Shown: positions 32,015 through 45,340, counted from the stretch's first letter. The stretch is DNA of 64,000 nucleotides from Metellina segmentata (GCA_947359465.1 OX375873.1:42566437-42630436); one strand, 5' to 3'. The notes: generated from the letters alone by a model not told the origin. Program-made: numbers and translations.

Positions 32015-33136
32015 CAGGGTTCCCACGGTCCTTGAAAAGTCCTTAAAAGTCCTTGAATTTGTTTTTCCTAACTAGGGGCCCTTGAAAGTCCTTGAAAATT
32101 AGGAAACTTGGTGAAAAGTCCTTGAAAGTACTTGATTTTTTTTAACTAGTACATAATAGTGTAATTTCGTGTTGCATTGCTACTTGTCCAGACTAGTTTC
32201 CTCCAAAGCAGGTGTGCCATTTGAGAGTCATTCTGAATGAAACCGATGTTTCCCGCTTTGACACTACAAGATATACTAGTAATGCTATGTCTAGATCGTC
32301 CATTTTCCACAGTATTCTGTCCGTCTAAGTTGACACCTCTGGTCTACGTTAAGACAGCCATCTTGTTATGTCCGCCACATAATGACGTATCATGTTCGCT
32401 AGATAACAGCACTGCTTTCTTAGGAAACCGTAGCTTTAGCAGTCAGGATGTCATTGGAAACCTGTCACGCATCCAAAGAAATGAAGCCAAATTCTTATTG
32501 CAAAAATATAAAAGTTACAATTGAAAAAACAAATTTTTAAAGAAAATCACATTAAAGATTTCTATTGTTGAAAATTTTCTGCAGATTTCAAATCCGTTGA
32601 AATTTTCCCTCTATCTTTAACGATCACAAAAATAGAAACTCAGACTAGATAATAAAGAAGCCATAACACCAGTCAAAACTTTTGATTTATTTTGTTACTC
32701 AAACAAAATAAACCATGACAGCCGTCTGTTGTAGGCAGTGGACGACAGGAAAATAGAGATTGTGTCATGCATTTCGAACCGTCTGTGCAAGCTCCCATAC
32801 TCTTCTTCGTGCGACTAAAAGAATTTATCGCACGACCGAAATTGATATGTGTGCAAGTAGCCTGATAGCATTGAGTTGAGACAAAAAGCAAAATAAAAAA
32901 AGAAAGTCCAAATTTTTACCAAAATTGATGATAAACTTTCTTTTTTTGGCTATCAGTAGTTTTTAAAAAATTGTCTTTTTTTTTGTATTCACATTTTTCT
33001 TTTTAATTGACAACTTTTGTGTATGCCTTGTTTTAGGTCGTTATAAAAAATTTTAGGTCCTTGAAAAATTTGTTTTGGGTTTTGAAAAGTCCTTAAAAGT
33101 CCTTGAATTTTTTTGGATAAAGGTGTGGGAACCATG
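32015..33136. mobile_element. hAT-like non-autonomous element, family H3
   Basis: The ends CAGGGTTCCCAC and GTGGGAACCATG are inverted. Just inside both lies the same direct-orientation block of repeated AAAAGTCCTTGAATTT/AAAAGTCCTTAAAAGTCC. No clean 8-bp duplication is seen (ggataatc against taatcagc), so the assignment rests on termini alone. The interior includes a 95-codon plus frame at 32237-32524 without motifs and a Helitron scrap at 32540-32640. Confidence 0.55.
32540..32640 (-). repeat. Helitron type A internal fragment
   Basis: GCAGATTTCAAATCCGTTGA followed by TTTTCCCTCTATCTTTAACG matches the type-A interior, as at 63490-63630 and 8540-8580. It has no termini. Confidence 0.55.
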
Positions 33137-34195
33137 TAATCAGCGTAAGCAAAGCAGAACAACTGGAAATGAATCAAGATAATTCTTATCTGTCTAGATA
33201 AGATGGCCATTTTGTGGATATATCGGGGAGTAATCTGAAAAACAAACGGTATTTACACGGAAGTCATGTAGGTCAAAGGTCAACACATGTTGAATTTCGG
33301 CTAAAGATTTGTCTAAAGGCAAAGGAAGAAGGCCAAAATTAAATAATTTAGTGCTAAGAAACTATTTATATGTAGCTAGTAAAAACTTGTAAAATTTGAC
33401 TAGTTTGAATGATATATGCACATTTTAAGCAACTTTTCACAACATTATGCCCTTACATAAAATAACATTACGCTTTTTAGGACATTTAAGTACCCTTACC
33501 AGAATAAAATCTGAAGCCAATTTCAATTTCCATCTCTTCGTTCATTTTCAAATAAACGAAATCCTGCGTTGTGTATGCGTATTAAACAACACATAAGCTA
33601 TGTATATATTTTCAGTTATTATATTTTGTGATGATATATATTCTAAAGCTTCTTCATAGTTTTGATTTCTTTCATTCCATGGATCGCATGTGCATGTGTT
33701 CGTTGTCTCTAATAAGAATATAGTAAACTGGAATGGTCAATTTTGAGGTATTTCGATCACACAATATTGTTTTGCGGTTCGTGTGTTTTGCTGATTAGAT
33801 TTGAAACAACTGGATTGCCGAAAAAATAGTTCGTTTGAAATCGTGATTCTCGAAACGGAAATGAATAACCTGATTCCACCAAACGTTTTTTTTTTTACTA
33901 TACCAATTATCACAACCCCATCAGGATTCGTTACGCAAGCTCTATTTGAAATGTAAAGTGACTACTGTCTTGTATATACCATGACAATTGCTCCCGACAT
34001 TAAGTTAGCTTAGCGGCGGTCGATATAGCAACAAGACTGCTGGAGTTTGGATAACGGTGACTTTGATGAATGTCTAAATTTTAATTTTTTCGTGCTTAAT
34101 GCAGGGGTGTAGAAAATGTTTCAGAGCCCAATATTTCCCCAGAACGCTGTTTTGTCCGAAATTTCCCCGAAAAACGTCCTTGTATTTTCATTCCA
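33137..34195. other. Non-coding stretch
   Basis: AT-rich sequence without frames or termini that I can support. Confidence 0.4.
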
Positions 34196-34203
34196 GTTTA
34201 GGT

Positions 34204-35022
34204 CAGGGTGTCAAGATTTAAATCAACGATTAAAATCATGATTTTAATCAAATGATTTTTTTTTTAAATCATTGATTTAAATCACAACCAATCTTACATT
34301 TTTGTAACTAAGTAAATACACTCTAGAAAAATCACAGAATTTGTCAAATGCTTTGAACTTTCTGCACATATGGTGATTTCAGCCCTAATGGTTACACCTC
34401 GTACTGATGAGCTTTTAAAAAAAATGTAACTACTTTTTTTAATTGAGACATAAATACAAAATAACACAGTTAATGTGATTAATAATTTATTAAATAAAAA
34501 ATTCAACTGAGCTTTCTATTTGAAAGGATGAAAGTTTAAACACAATGAACATCTTTGAGTCACCTTTCACTTTAAGAGTAGTGACACATAACAAATATTT
34601 ATTTAATTAGACTAATTTAGGTCTCACTTATACTTACTGATACATTTGTTAGCATGATTATGTTAATTAGTCAAGAAAAACTATGGAGGATGTCAACTTG
34701 TGTTTTAAAGTTAAACAAATGTCTTATATTTTGCTCTTGTTTTGAAAATTCATTTTTTAAAGTATAGTCATGTAACACACAATGATATTTAGTAAAATAA
34801 ATATTAATTTACCATATCACAAATTCCGATTTTTTACTTAATTAAATATTAGTTTACATGTCATGTCAGAAACTCAATTTTTTATTTAACAAATTTATAG
34901 GCCCTACAGAAATTTAAATAAAAAAATCCGATTTTTGATTTAAATCAAATAAATCCGATTTAAATCAAATAAATCCGATTAATTGATTTTTTTTGAAAAA
35001 ATCATGATTTTTTTACACCCTG
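34204..35022. mobile_element. hAT-like non-autonomous element, family H2
   Basis: Inverted ends CAGGGTGT...ACACCCTG are flanked by near-perfect 8-bp duplications GTTTAGGT (34196-34203) and GTTTAAGT (35023-35030). Both subterminal regions are packed with GATTTAAATCAA-type palindromes. At 819 bp there is no transposase. A related end occurs at 45341. Confidence 0.82.
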
Positions 35023-35030
35023 GTTTAAGT

Positions 35031-36762
35031 GCCTATTAGAGTACCATGTTGACGATTAAGAACTCCCCAACTGCTGCTTGAATTTCCCCAGAAACTTGTT
35101 CGCGCGTTCGAACATATTCTGCACCTCTGACCTAATGTTGCTGTGGAAAGGTATTCAACAAGAATCTTTTCGGCAACAAGTAAACATTGTGCCAAATGAG
35201 TTTACAATTCGTCATTGGCTCATTTCGAAAACTTGAATAGCTTTCTTCAAACATCCCCTACCTATGTAACATTGAATAAGATCCGTTTTTTTATATCGAC
35301 CTACAGGTGCAGACTTCGGAGGAAACAGTTCTCGTACACGGACAGTACTTGAATTGAGTTACTGAAAAGTTCACTGTTTTGAGGTTGATCGAGTTTTTAA
35401 TTTTCGCAATTCTTTTGTAACTGGTACATAGAGGCGCAAGTTACACATTGAGTGTTTCAGTTAGTTGTTCTAATGTGACTAATGTTGAATGAATTCTAAT
35501 GTTGTCGTGAAAAAACGCCCAGATTTAAGAAAATCCGAAAATATCTTCAGTTTCGAAAAATTAAATCTTTGAACACTAATCATCTGCTTCGCCGTGTTTT
35601 CATTTTTTAATCTTATTTTTGTGCGCGAATGTAATTGTTATATATAACTGAAATCCCGAAAATGTTCTTTGCATGGACATAAGAGAAGGAAAATGATGGG
35701 TTTTCTGCGAGCCCAAATGCATTTAATTAAATATGCGGCGTATGAAAATATTACACGTCCTTCGAAAAGAAAATATTTTAAACTCAATTAGAAACCACTC
35801 ACATAACCATACATTTTAACAAAGGCCAGTCATTAGTATTTGCATCCCGTTATTCTTCCACGAACATTCCATCACGCCTTTTCTTCCCACATAAAACAAG
35901 CAAATTTGTCGTGAAGAAAAACCCAAAACAATTGTCTTAAAGGTCAAACCAACAGATGTCTACCCACAGAAGAGACGGATCTTCTGCCACCCTCCTCTTT
36001 TCGTGCTCCATCCACCCTTCTCAGCACACCCCGCCGTTGCACCACGCATGTGCCTGGCTGATGCTCTTGGCCCGATCGAAACCCTAGTGTGTACTAGTCT
36101 TCTCTATCGCAGAGGAATGCTGATAAGAATCACCGAGTGCTCGCGTGTCTGTTTGAAAAGATCTACCTGATACCATTAATTTTCATATCCGTTTAGGAGA
36201 GAAGTGGACTGTTATTTTACGATAACATTATTCACTGTTATTGCTAATTTTCGTAGGCAGTTATTATTAACAGTTTTGTGAACGGTTATCAGTTCCAAAA
36301 CTGATGGGGATGAGAAAAAGGAATTGTATGGTTTTCTTTTGAGAGAAAGTGAAAATTCTCGCTTTCATCATATTTCATGGTGAAAACATTTCCAAGGGGC
36401 ACTTTTGATCTAAAGGAGAGGGCGAAGGGCTGTAACATTTCCCCCTGCGCGCGGGGATCATGCAGTTGATAACAAGCACTTGATAAAAATGACCAATAAC
36501 GTCATTTTCCAACATTTAAATCGAAACTGCTGTACTTACTTTTTAAGTTAGTTTATGTTTCGGTTACTCTTTGCTTTAAAATATTTTCTTTAAAATTAAA
36601 AAAATTTTGGTTTTAAATTTTAATTTTGTTTTCTAATTTTTATGAAGTTTATTCGTTTTAAAAATAAGTTTTTAACATTTTTGTGATCAGTATCAACTTA
36701 GGAGAAATCCTTGGGCGTGGGTGCAAGTTTGACCATCCTGATGCTTCATATATGTTAGTGTT
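35031..36762. other. Non-coding stretch
   Basis: No frame above 60 codons and no termini were identified. A moderately GC-rich patch around 35950-36140 has no coding signature. Confidence 0.4.
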
Positions 36763-36945
36763 TTGGGTTGGTAGTTGGCGATTGAATTTAAGTCTCACTG
36801 AAGTAACACAATGGGCTATTGGTGACGGACCAGGATCAATCTGAAAGGGAAAGATCCTAGGATAACACCCCGAATCACGGTTCGATTCGATGACGAGGTC
36901 AACACCTGAGCTGGTACTCCTCCCTCCAAACTACCACACGAGGTC
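36763..36945 (-). repeat. SINE family S, head-less copy
   Basis: The inverted body shows GAAGTAACACAATGGGCTAT, the TGACGGACCAGGATC block, GGGAAAGATCCTAGG, the CACGGTTCGATTCGATGAC region and CACCTGAGCTGGTACTCC. Its right part is the left part of the 201-bp tandem repeat. Confidence 0.8.
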
Positions 36946-37296
36946 AATAAAGTGTTTTCGGAACTTATTTTGATTTTGAGATTTAATTAACGATTTTCTG
37001 ACTGGCGTCGATACTTCCGATGTGAAAATACTTGGAGTCGATGTTTTTTAAGTCCGAGTTGAACTTGTCTTCGAGCATGTAGTGTCGTGTGTTTCGAGGT
37101 CAACACCTGAGCTGGTACTCCTCCCTCCAAACTACCACACGAGGTCAATAAAGTGTTTTCGGAACTTATTTTGATTTTGAGTTTTAATTAACGATTTTCT
37201 GACTGGCGTCGATACTTCCGATGTGAAAATACTTGGAGTCGATGTTTTTTAAGTCCAAGTTGAACTTGTCTTCGAGCATGTAGTGTCGTGTGTTTC
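36895..37296. repeat. Tandem duplication, two 201-bp units
   Basis: 36895-37095 and 37096-37296 are adjacent direct copies. I see only two differences (GAGATTTAATT against GAGTTTTAATT, and TCCGAGTT against TCCAAGTT), about 99% identity. The unit starts inside a SINE (GAGGTCAACACCTGAGC) and GAGGTCAA also recurs within it, giving a possible microhomology. It is either a recent duplication or an assembly artefact. Confidence 0.92.
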
Positions 37297-37299
37297 GCT

Positions 37300-38291
37300 T
37301 TTTATACGTGTTGTATAGTATTTTTCGTGTGTTCCGTTATTGTAATGTTCAATAAATGCCCTTTTGCCATAGAAATAGTCTTCCATCGTTTTTACGACGA
37401 ACCAACAAGCCAAATTTTACTGTAATATTGTCGATAACAGTTTCGAATTGTTAATTTGAAACGACGCTGTTATTTTAGCTCATCGGAATAACAGAGTATC
37501 TCTAATTTGTAATTATATCGGTTACCCCCTTGCTCTCAAATACACCCGTCCTCTGATGTCAAGGTCGTTTCTGAAAAATGTTTTTGATCGCGACTGACGG
37601 AAAATAGGATACGCTTGACTGAGAAGACATTGGCTTACAAGAACAAAGTGATCTTTCTTCACTGGGACAGGACACATTGACCACATAAATGCCTTGAAGG
37701 AGGAGATGCATTAATTTCGAAAATGGAATGTTTTTCGACACCAGTTTATTGACTGTTCCATTGTCTCTGTAGATTATTTTCCCGAATCTGTTTGTCCCCG
37801 ATAAGCTATCGGAATTGGTGATCGAAATGAACGTCTATCTGAATATAATTGCGGTATGATTGTACTTTCGTTCGATGTCATTGGAAAGATGGAGTTATAA
37901 TTGTCTTGTGACTCGGTACATTTGCGTTTAGGTTTTGTTATTTTTGTTGTCAAGGAATGTGATTGCTCGTGGTCTTCATTCTATGTTTTTATATTTTCGA
38001 TTGAGATTTCGTGTGAGGACAACTTAGGCTCTTACGTAAGGTGGTGGTGGGTCCGAATCTCGACCCCCCCCCCACCTCAATCAATATTATAGGGGCCCGT
38101 ATCGTCCAAACGGGATGGATAAATATTTTTTCCCCAATGAGTTGTCAAATTAGTTGTTTGAACAAAACATCCGCACCAGGAGGGAGCAAGACTCGAGAAG
38201 AGTTCGGCTCTCTAGGGACAAATATTTTTATAGTTGAATCTTGAAATCTTCAGAAATGTACCGATTTTTAATGGAAATGACATGCATAAGG
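37300..38291. other. Non-coding stretch
   Basis: A few frames of 60-67 codons without motifs. A C run at about 38065-38073 is the only notable simple sequence. Confidence 0.4.
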
Positions 38292-38839
38292 CAGTGCTCG
38301 AAATACCCGGGTGCACTGTGCACATGAAAATAAAACTGTGCATCTAATTTTTTCCCACTAGGTGCACACAGTGCATCTAACGTTAAAAGAAGGGGGGAGG
38401 GGGAACGTGTTTTGTGTTATTTTGATCCTTGAACAAAATATTAGTACCGACATCTCTCGCTCTAAAGGAACTTAATTAAAATACTAACTAAGCGAAAACA
38501 AAATCGGTGTGCCCTAACGGTTTTATACAAGATGAAGGTTTATTGTGTCACTGCCACCAGAACTTTCCGATGATCAAAACATTTTCCAGATGGCTCTGTT
38601 AAAGCGACTGTCGCGACAGCCGTGCGCCGTAGAATTTCGATATGCTTAAATATTTTTTATCTACTATCTACTACGAACCTATATAAACGTACCCAACGAA
38701 TACAGTAGTTTACATTTCATTAATACTCGTTTATTATGTTTGTTTTTTTAATGTGCATCTAACATATAACCTGTGCACCTAATTAAAAAACTTAGGTGCA
38801 CAGAGTGCACCTGTATTAAAAAATCTATTTCGAGACCAG
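38292..38839. mobile_element. hAT-like element, family H1, long form
   Basis: The ends CAGTGCTCGAAATACCCGGG and CTATTTCGAGACCAG match the short H1 elements, and the GTGCACC palindromes recur just inside both ends. Flanking 8-mers GCATAAGG and GTATAAGG agree at 7 of 8. It is 548 bp against 128-162 bp for the other copies; the extra about 350 bp in the middle shows no coding frame of note. It may be an intermediate between the MITEs and their autonomous parent. Confidence 0.82.
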
Positions 38840-38937
38840 GTATAAGGTATAAACTAAATTAAAGTGTTCAAAAACTGGACAATTGGTATTTTATCCCTAG
38901 GAAATTGATAAACCATTGTTTTTATGGTAGGTAGGCA

Positions 38938-39025
38938 AGTATGTTAATTAACGTTGTACTGGAGCAACACAACGGGCTATTGACGACGGTCCTGGATCAA
39001 TCCAATGGAAAAGAGGACAGTTAAC
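38938..39025 (-). repeat. SINE family S, 3' body fragment
   Basis: AATTAACGTTGTACTGGAGC, CACAACGGGCTATTGACGAC and GGTCCTGGATCAATCC mark an inverted, strongly truncated copy. Confidence 0.75.
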
Positions 39026-41397
39026 ATAGTTGGGAAAGTTATACATTGAGTAATTGCATATCTTTATTTCGTTAGTGGCCCCATGGGGTGCAGATGTGAG
39101 GACTTGGATCCAATACTATATAAATGTTACTGTGGGCACTCTCCAAAACTATAGATGAAATATGTATTTTATATTCGCAATATTGAGTAAAACATGACTT
39201 CTTCAATTTAAATAATAATTTATTTTTAAACAAATTTTTAAAGAAGTGTTTTGTTGAGCAGTACAGTGAAGTTTATACGACTTACCGCGCTAACTTTTGT
39301 GGTTGCAATTTATTTGGGAATAATGGCGCACTGTATCCTACTGCAAAAATTCACAGAATTTAAATGCGTCCAATAATTGGTAGTTGATCATAAATCCGGT
39401 CTTAATGTAAGACAAGGATTCATCCTCTTCTAATTTTATATATAAAATATTGTTATTTTACGAAACGAAAAAATTTTTTAAACAGGAATTTTCGGAATTT
39501 TCAGCTGACTATCTATTAACTTATGCTGTTTTAAGTTTTAGTTTCATTTGCTGTAAGCTTAGTTTCATTTTGCTGGATTTATTATCCAGGCCATGATTTC
39601 ATTTCTAAAGCTTAAACAATTACATTTATCTTTGTGAAAATATTTTATACATAGGCACCCGGTGAGAAAATGCATGGTCTACATACTACATGGCAACGCT
39701 CTAACGAAAGAATGAAATTAAGCATTATAATTATCTGATCGCATCGTATTGCTAGCTCATGCACACGTTGTGCTCAGAGAAGTTGAATTGTGAATAATGC
39801 ATAAAAAGAACGATAAGATATGCAAAATAGGCATCTGACCTAAAATAACTCGTAAGAATAAACATATTCATATATTCCGTGAAATGAAATTACGATGTAT
39901 TATTTTTAGAAGTTAAAGCTCTTTTTGAATATTAAAAAGTGGAAGAATTATTCATTACAATAGAATAATGTGTTATTTTTGAATTCAGAGAAAAATTATA
40001 TCAATTTTAGAAAAAGTTTGTCATTGATTTAAACAATAGAAATAAACGAACAGAATTCCAATTTTTATGAACAATGATACATACAAAGTAATTGCGAGAA
40101 AAATAATTACACCAGTTCTCAAAAGGCAAAACCACAAGGCAGGTGGATGAACGGCTTTTGGAAGTTTAAAATTCTATTATGATTAAATTCCTATAATTAT
40201 TCAGCTTTTCTTAGTTTTCCTAAAAATATCGCCTCTCTTCTCATTTTTTCCTGCGTTAGCTCAAATCAGTGTGTCACATTTTATTTCTTTCCGTCTTGTG
40301 GATTACACTGATCCATAAACAGGAATGTTATATTTCGTTTCTCTCTTCCTGCAATGTCAGCAGAATGGAGCATTAGTTCGCAAAGTTGTAGGCGTAGAGT
40401 AATACAATTTGGCGTTAAGTATAACTATACAATGACCGAAAACCACAGTTTCCTCTTTGAATTTTAAAATCCTCATGCATTTAAAACTTAATTCGCTCGT
40501 AAAATAAAAAAAAAAATTTAATCCCTAGACTTCCTTTTGGGTTCTTATTTCGTGTTTTATGTTGGATGTTTGGAGTATTATATTGTTATTCGTTCTAATA
40601 GGATAAAGAGTTGAATTTCAATAGAGATAAATGGAACTGATTGATATTTATGTTTGCCCGTTTCTTGGACGCACTAAGCAAAAACTAAATGTCCCTTCAA
40701 ATTCCAAATGGATGTTTTATCATTTCAATCAATGGATTCGAATAACGAACTGACTAAAAAATATTTTACATCAATTCTAAATTCTTAACTGAATAAAAAT
40801 CAATTTAGGAATAAAATAACAAAAAAAAAAACTATTCATAAATTTTTATTTAATTCACTTTTTACGAGTAGATGGAAGTGTGACCTTAAAAGTATAAATA
40901 CCAGTAAAATGAGAATTCGTTTTATACTGCAATATGCATATCCATTGGGTGTAATGTTAATAACTTAACGATAGGAATGGTATAGTATGAATCTTTCGAG
41001 TTACTTGGAACACTGAAATTATGTATCTGATTTAAATCTTTTATGCTAAGATAGAAAATAAGTGCAGCAGACTATATAGTACCTTAAGTTACGCGGTATA
41101 TATTTATATTTTGAACTGTTACGTGGTTTATTTATATAAAATTTAATGTATCTGTTTTCGTAAGTTCATTAACTGATTTCTATCCAACTATTCCAAAGAC
41201 ACAGACAACCCAAGCACATTCCATTCATGCCTTACTTTACTTGGTAATTCGACTTCTTTCAACCATGAAAGTGATCGTCATAAAGTTAAAGAATTCTAGT
41301 AGTTTTCAAGAATTCTTTCAAAAATTCAGAACAATGAGTATTTTTTATGTTTTAAGATGACTGCAATTTTGATTGAGGCGTATTCTAAATGTTAGTA
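39026..41397. other. AT-rich non-coding stretch
   Basis: No open frame reaches 60 codons over about 2.3 kb, and I see no repeat termini. It is the emptiest part of the window. Confidence 0.5.
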
Positions 41398-41511
41398 TCT
41401 ATATAAATAAGAATGGAGTGTTTGTTTGTACATTCAATATTTTCGACCCATTTCAAGTTTTCTATCCGTTTTGGACCCTTCTGATGCCGAATCCGCCTTT
41501 TTCTCGTTTGG

Positions 41512-41550
<39 letters not shown>
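41512..41550. repeat. (TGTC)n microsatellite
   Basis: About nine to ten uninterrupted TGTC units lie about 115 bp inside the 5' end of the type-C Helitron. Helitron-borne microsatellites near the termini are a known pattern. Confidence 0.95.
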
Positions 41551-42418
41551 ATGTTGTGCCCTATACACGTCCACGCGGTTTGAGATATTTTCATGAAAAT
41601 TTGCATACAGTGAGTACTTATCTTCATTTAGTGAGTGGCATTGGTTGCGAAAGTCTGTCTGTCCATCTTTCTGTTCTATGCTCGATTTTGTGTCTGTGTG
41701 TTTGTGTAGACATCATATGAATTGTATTCCAGATATTTGATTGAATTGTATTTTCTTTTATACATTACCTATTAGTTTAGTGAATGCAATATTAAACATT
41801 TCTTTATTGTTATATTTAGTTGAGTTTCATGCTAAAACACCTGAGTAAGTATACTTAAATCAACCATAATTTGGTAGTTTTGGAAAAATTGGAATGTCTA
41901 TTGAATATTACGATTACTTCGATTGCTTTACCAGTACTGCTGAAAAAGTAATTATTCTTCAAAATTTTTTTTTTTTTTATGGAATTTCATCTCTGATACT
42001 TCATTTATTTCGAGTCTTATTTTTATTCTTTGCGCAATGAAAACGATTTCCGAATATTTGGGACAGACGATATTTTTCAATGAAACGAGAATGAACAAGA
42101 TCGCGCGAGCAGTAATATTTTTTCTGGTTCTTTCGCTCTGAATTAATTTCACATATCTAAATTTTATACACTTTTAGTTGTAAGTTGTGGCAACTGTGCG
42201 AGATCAAGAGATAAAATTGAATCACAAATTAATATCTTTAGAACAATTTTTTGCGACATCTTTTATTTTGTTTTACTTCGCTGTTTCCTGTTTTAAATAT
42301 TTATTATTTTAATAAATGTGTTTTCCTTCTCATTACACGCAACAGCACCACAAAGTATTAGACTTAAAAATGTTAGGTAAGTCAGTATAAATTTTCAGTA
42401 AATTTTAAGTGTAGTTAT

Positions 42419-42517
42419 GCCATTATTGAAAGAATAATGCCGTTATTTAAAGAATAATGCCGTTATTTAAACAATAATGCCGTTATTTAAAGAATAATGT
42501 CGTTATTGAAAGAATAA
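42419..42517. repeat. 20-bp minisatellite, five copies
   Basis: The unit CGTTATTTAAAGAATAATGC is repeated about five times with single-base variants (TTATTGAAA, AACAATAAT, AATGTCG). It lies inside the type-C Helitron. Confidence 0.92.
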
Positions 42518-43026
42518 TAATGTTTAAAAATCCAAACTATTACTTTTTCCTACATTAAAAAATTCGTTGTAGTAATGACAGGAGAAGATTGCAAAATTTT
42601 ACAATGTCGCATACCGGAGGCAAGAGTGCCACAAGTAAAAAAATATTGTTTTGTTGACTATGAGTGCGAGAGCACTCGCCTTAAATCGTAATTTTAATTA
42701 ATTGAGTTGCACATGAAAATAACTTAAGAAAGGGAATTTCAAATCTTCCTATAAATCGTCTTTTATAGTAGTAACCTTAGTATCACCTTTCGTCTTTTTG
42801 TAGCTTTGTCATACAGCAATTGTGCGATGTATGTGAAATGTATTACATGAATAGATATGCATGTGTAGGATTTGTGTCCAAAGTAAGTTGTAGAAAATAT
42901 AAAGATGGCGAAAGGTGTTAAAATAAATTTTTATTCTACAAAAAACGTAAGTCATTATATATTTTGATTATCTCTTCAATCTAGAGTAAACGAATTCAAA
43001 CCGAGTAAGGTCGGGTATTTTGCTAG

Positions 43027-45340
43027 TTTAATATAAATCCTGTTCTTTCAACATCAGGTACTCTCGCTTTTCAGTTTTTGACTGTCCAAAATGCGTGGAA
43101 TTTGTACTAGAAAGAAAATTTTAGCGTTTCTTTTTTTAGCTATGTGTGGAAGGAAAATTACACTACTGCTCATTTTCCTCTGCGGAATACTTTAAAATTG
43201 TGCGGGCTAAATTTAGCATGTGCAATGAAGTTTTGCTTTATGTTTCTGTCTACTTCATACAAAACGATACTGCTATGCTAACTGTTATTTCTTAGCAAGG
43301 TTTTGTAGAAATCAGAAAGGTAGGAGAAATAGCTGGGGTTGGGAGGGGAAAGTTTGGTATTCCTGGAAAGATGGAAGACCTGTTAAACCCACCCCTTAAA
43401 GCTGACCTTCAGTAGGGCGGTATGCTTTTGTCAAGAAAATGTTTCAAGGTCAGGAGGCTTTCAAATGTGAGGAAACAATTCGCTGTTTGGAAAATACCAA
43501 AGGTTGAACAAAGAGTCGAACAGCGTAGGACCTATTCCCTTTCAAATGGTGCCCACTGTAAGTTTATCTTTCCCTTTGGGCAGCTTTCGATTTATCACCA
43601 TGTATCCAATCTAACCGCTGTAAGGTGTTTTAACTATTTCAAGAAGCATGTACAAAACACCTGTTGGAATAAGTTGTGCGTATGGTTTGTTCTTGTAGAA
43701 AAGTATGATTTGGACTTCAAAATTCCGCGTTCCAAAATAATACAAAAATTGACTTTTTGATATTTTGCAAAGATACTTATTTTATAATGATTTGCGTGTA
43801 GTTTTTAAATTATCAATCCTCGAACTGTGGATCCCCAAATGTATTTTCTGTTCAGAATCAGCTCCACTTCTGATTTGAGTAAATTGTAGGCATCATTTAC
43901 AAATGAAACTTGTTTCTGTTGTTCGTTCTTTGTTTCTATATGCGTAGTTTGGAAAAGTTCCAAGAATGGAATTGATTTTAGAAATGCATTGGGATCCTTC
44001 AATCTGTAAATAGCTAATTCCAGTAATGATAGTTGAAATAGAAATGTCTTTGATTTAAAAAAGTGTGTAAATTTGTACGTGACTTGGCAGTGCATTTTAA
44101 AAGTTAAAAAACTCAAACATCCTGTAGTTATTTTTTCAAACCTTTTTTCAGTTTCCTTTTTTAATTTCTTTGCGGTCCCAATCTGTTTTCCTTCACAAGA
44201 TAAATTCTAGCTTTGTATCTGAGGAACAAATATATGGCCCTTTCAAACGAGATAACAACATGATGTTATTCCGAATCACAGGAGCTTTGCCTCCTAAGTT
44301 CATATATATTTTACAATAATAATTTTTCCAAAAAGAATGCTTCAACCCTGATTAAAATTTACCCTGTGTTTAGAAGAATAAATAAATGCTCATTCCTAAG
44401 ACTGGAGCTACGCCTTCAATTCGATGAATTCTTACGAATTAGATAAATTATTTACAGCTTAATTTTTATCTTAGTTAACATCCTGTTAATATCGAGTTGA
44501 CAGATAAATGAGAAGTGTTACCTTGAAGGTATAGGTTTAAATATAATAAAATAGAGATTGATTGAAAGTCCACATTGGTGGGACAAAAGGACAGTATCGT
44601 ACTTGCAATGAAATGGAAAATAGACATGAAAGAAAAGGGTATTGAAAAATGAAACTTCTTTCATCCACGACTCTTGTTTTTTGGGTAAACTATTGGATCA
44701 ATGTTCTCCGTAATTTTGATCCGCATTCTTTTCTTCAGAGATTGCTTTTTTTTATAGGCCAAGTTCTCATTCTTTGTGATTTCGATTTCCATGATATCGA
44801 TTCATTCACGCTTTCCAAGTACCATCAATGGAACAAAAGTAATCAGATGGCCTTGGCGTCGTACTCTCTTTGCATACCAAAATAAATAATTCGCCGATAC
44901 CATTCCAACATGTAGAAATGCACCTTTATTTTTCTGCTACAGTCGTTAGGTTTTGGTATCAAAGTATTGATTCTTAAAGTTCTAGATATAGATTGTATAC
45001 GACATCGGTCAAACGAAATGAATGATCAAATTGAAGAACCTGTATTTTTGTTTTACAAATTTGTCTCTTGGATTGTTTGAAATTTTGCCCTCGACACACC
45101 ACCTTGTGTTATTTTCTATGAATAATGCTGGTGATACACTCGCATTTAAATACACATAGTCTTTTAAAATCATGAAAATTCCTAACTGTCAAATAATTTA
45201 GTGCATATACTTTCGAAATATAGTTTGCACTTTTATTTTATAATTTTTTGTAAATAAATGTTAATTTAGCCGTTATTTCGACCTTATTCATTGCTACAAT
45301 TGTTTTCCTGTCAGTAAAATTGTTCCAATTCTGTCAGTAG
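43027..45340. other. Non-coding or unassigned stretch
   Basis: Frames of 112 codons (43422-43760 plus) and 103 codons (43805-44116 minus, from a TTG) are present. Neither has a recognised domain, splice context or unusual composition. The minus frame (ELAIYRLKDPNAFLKSIPFLELF...) is of fairly ordinary protein composition, so a lone exon cannot be excluded. Confidence 0.35.

Larger units (their letters stand above)
41398..43026 (+). mobile_element. Non-autonomous Helitron, type C, 1.6 kb
   Basis: The 5' end A|TCTATATAAATAAGAATGG leads into GTTTGTTTGTACATTC. The 3' end AACCGAGTAAGGTCGGGTAT then TTTGCTAG|T has the small CCGA...TCGG terminal hairpin of Helitrons. The A and T neighbours fit the insertion rule. 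The interior holds a TGTC microsatellite (about 41512-41550) and a 20-bp minisatellite (42419-42517). There is no Rep/helicase; the 115-codon frame near 41373 is an artefact of the microsatellite. Confidence 0.75.

Noticed and set aside
41373..41720. 115-codon frame around the TGTC microsatellite
   Set aside because: Its openness comes from the tetranucleotide repeat (LSVCLSVC...) inside a Helitron. The opposite-strand frame (RQTDRQTD...) is the same artefact.
42901..43030. Possible conventional tRNA or promoter near the type-C Helitron 3' end
   Set aside because: No A or B box is present. The only structure is the small terminal hairpin of the Helitron.
43805..44116. 103-codon minus frame as a gene
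   Set aside because: It opens with TTG, not ATG, and has no recognised domain or adjacent splice sites. It is kept only as a remark in the stretch entry.
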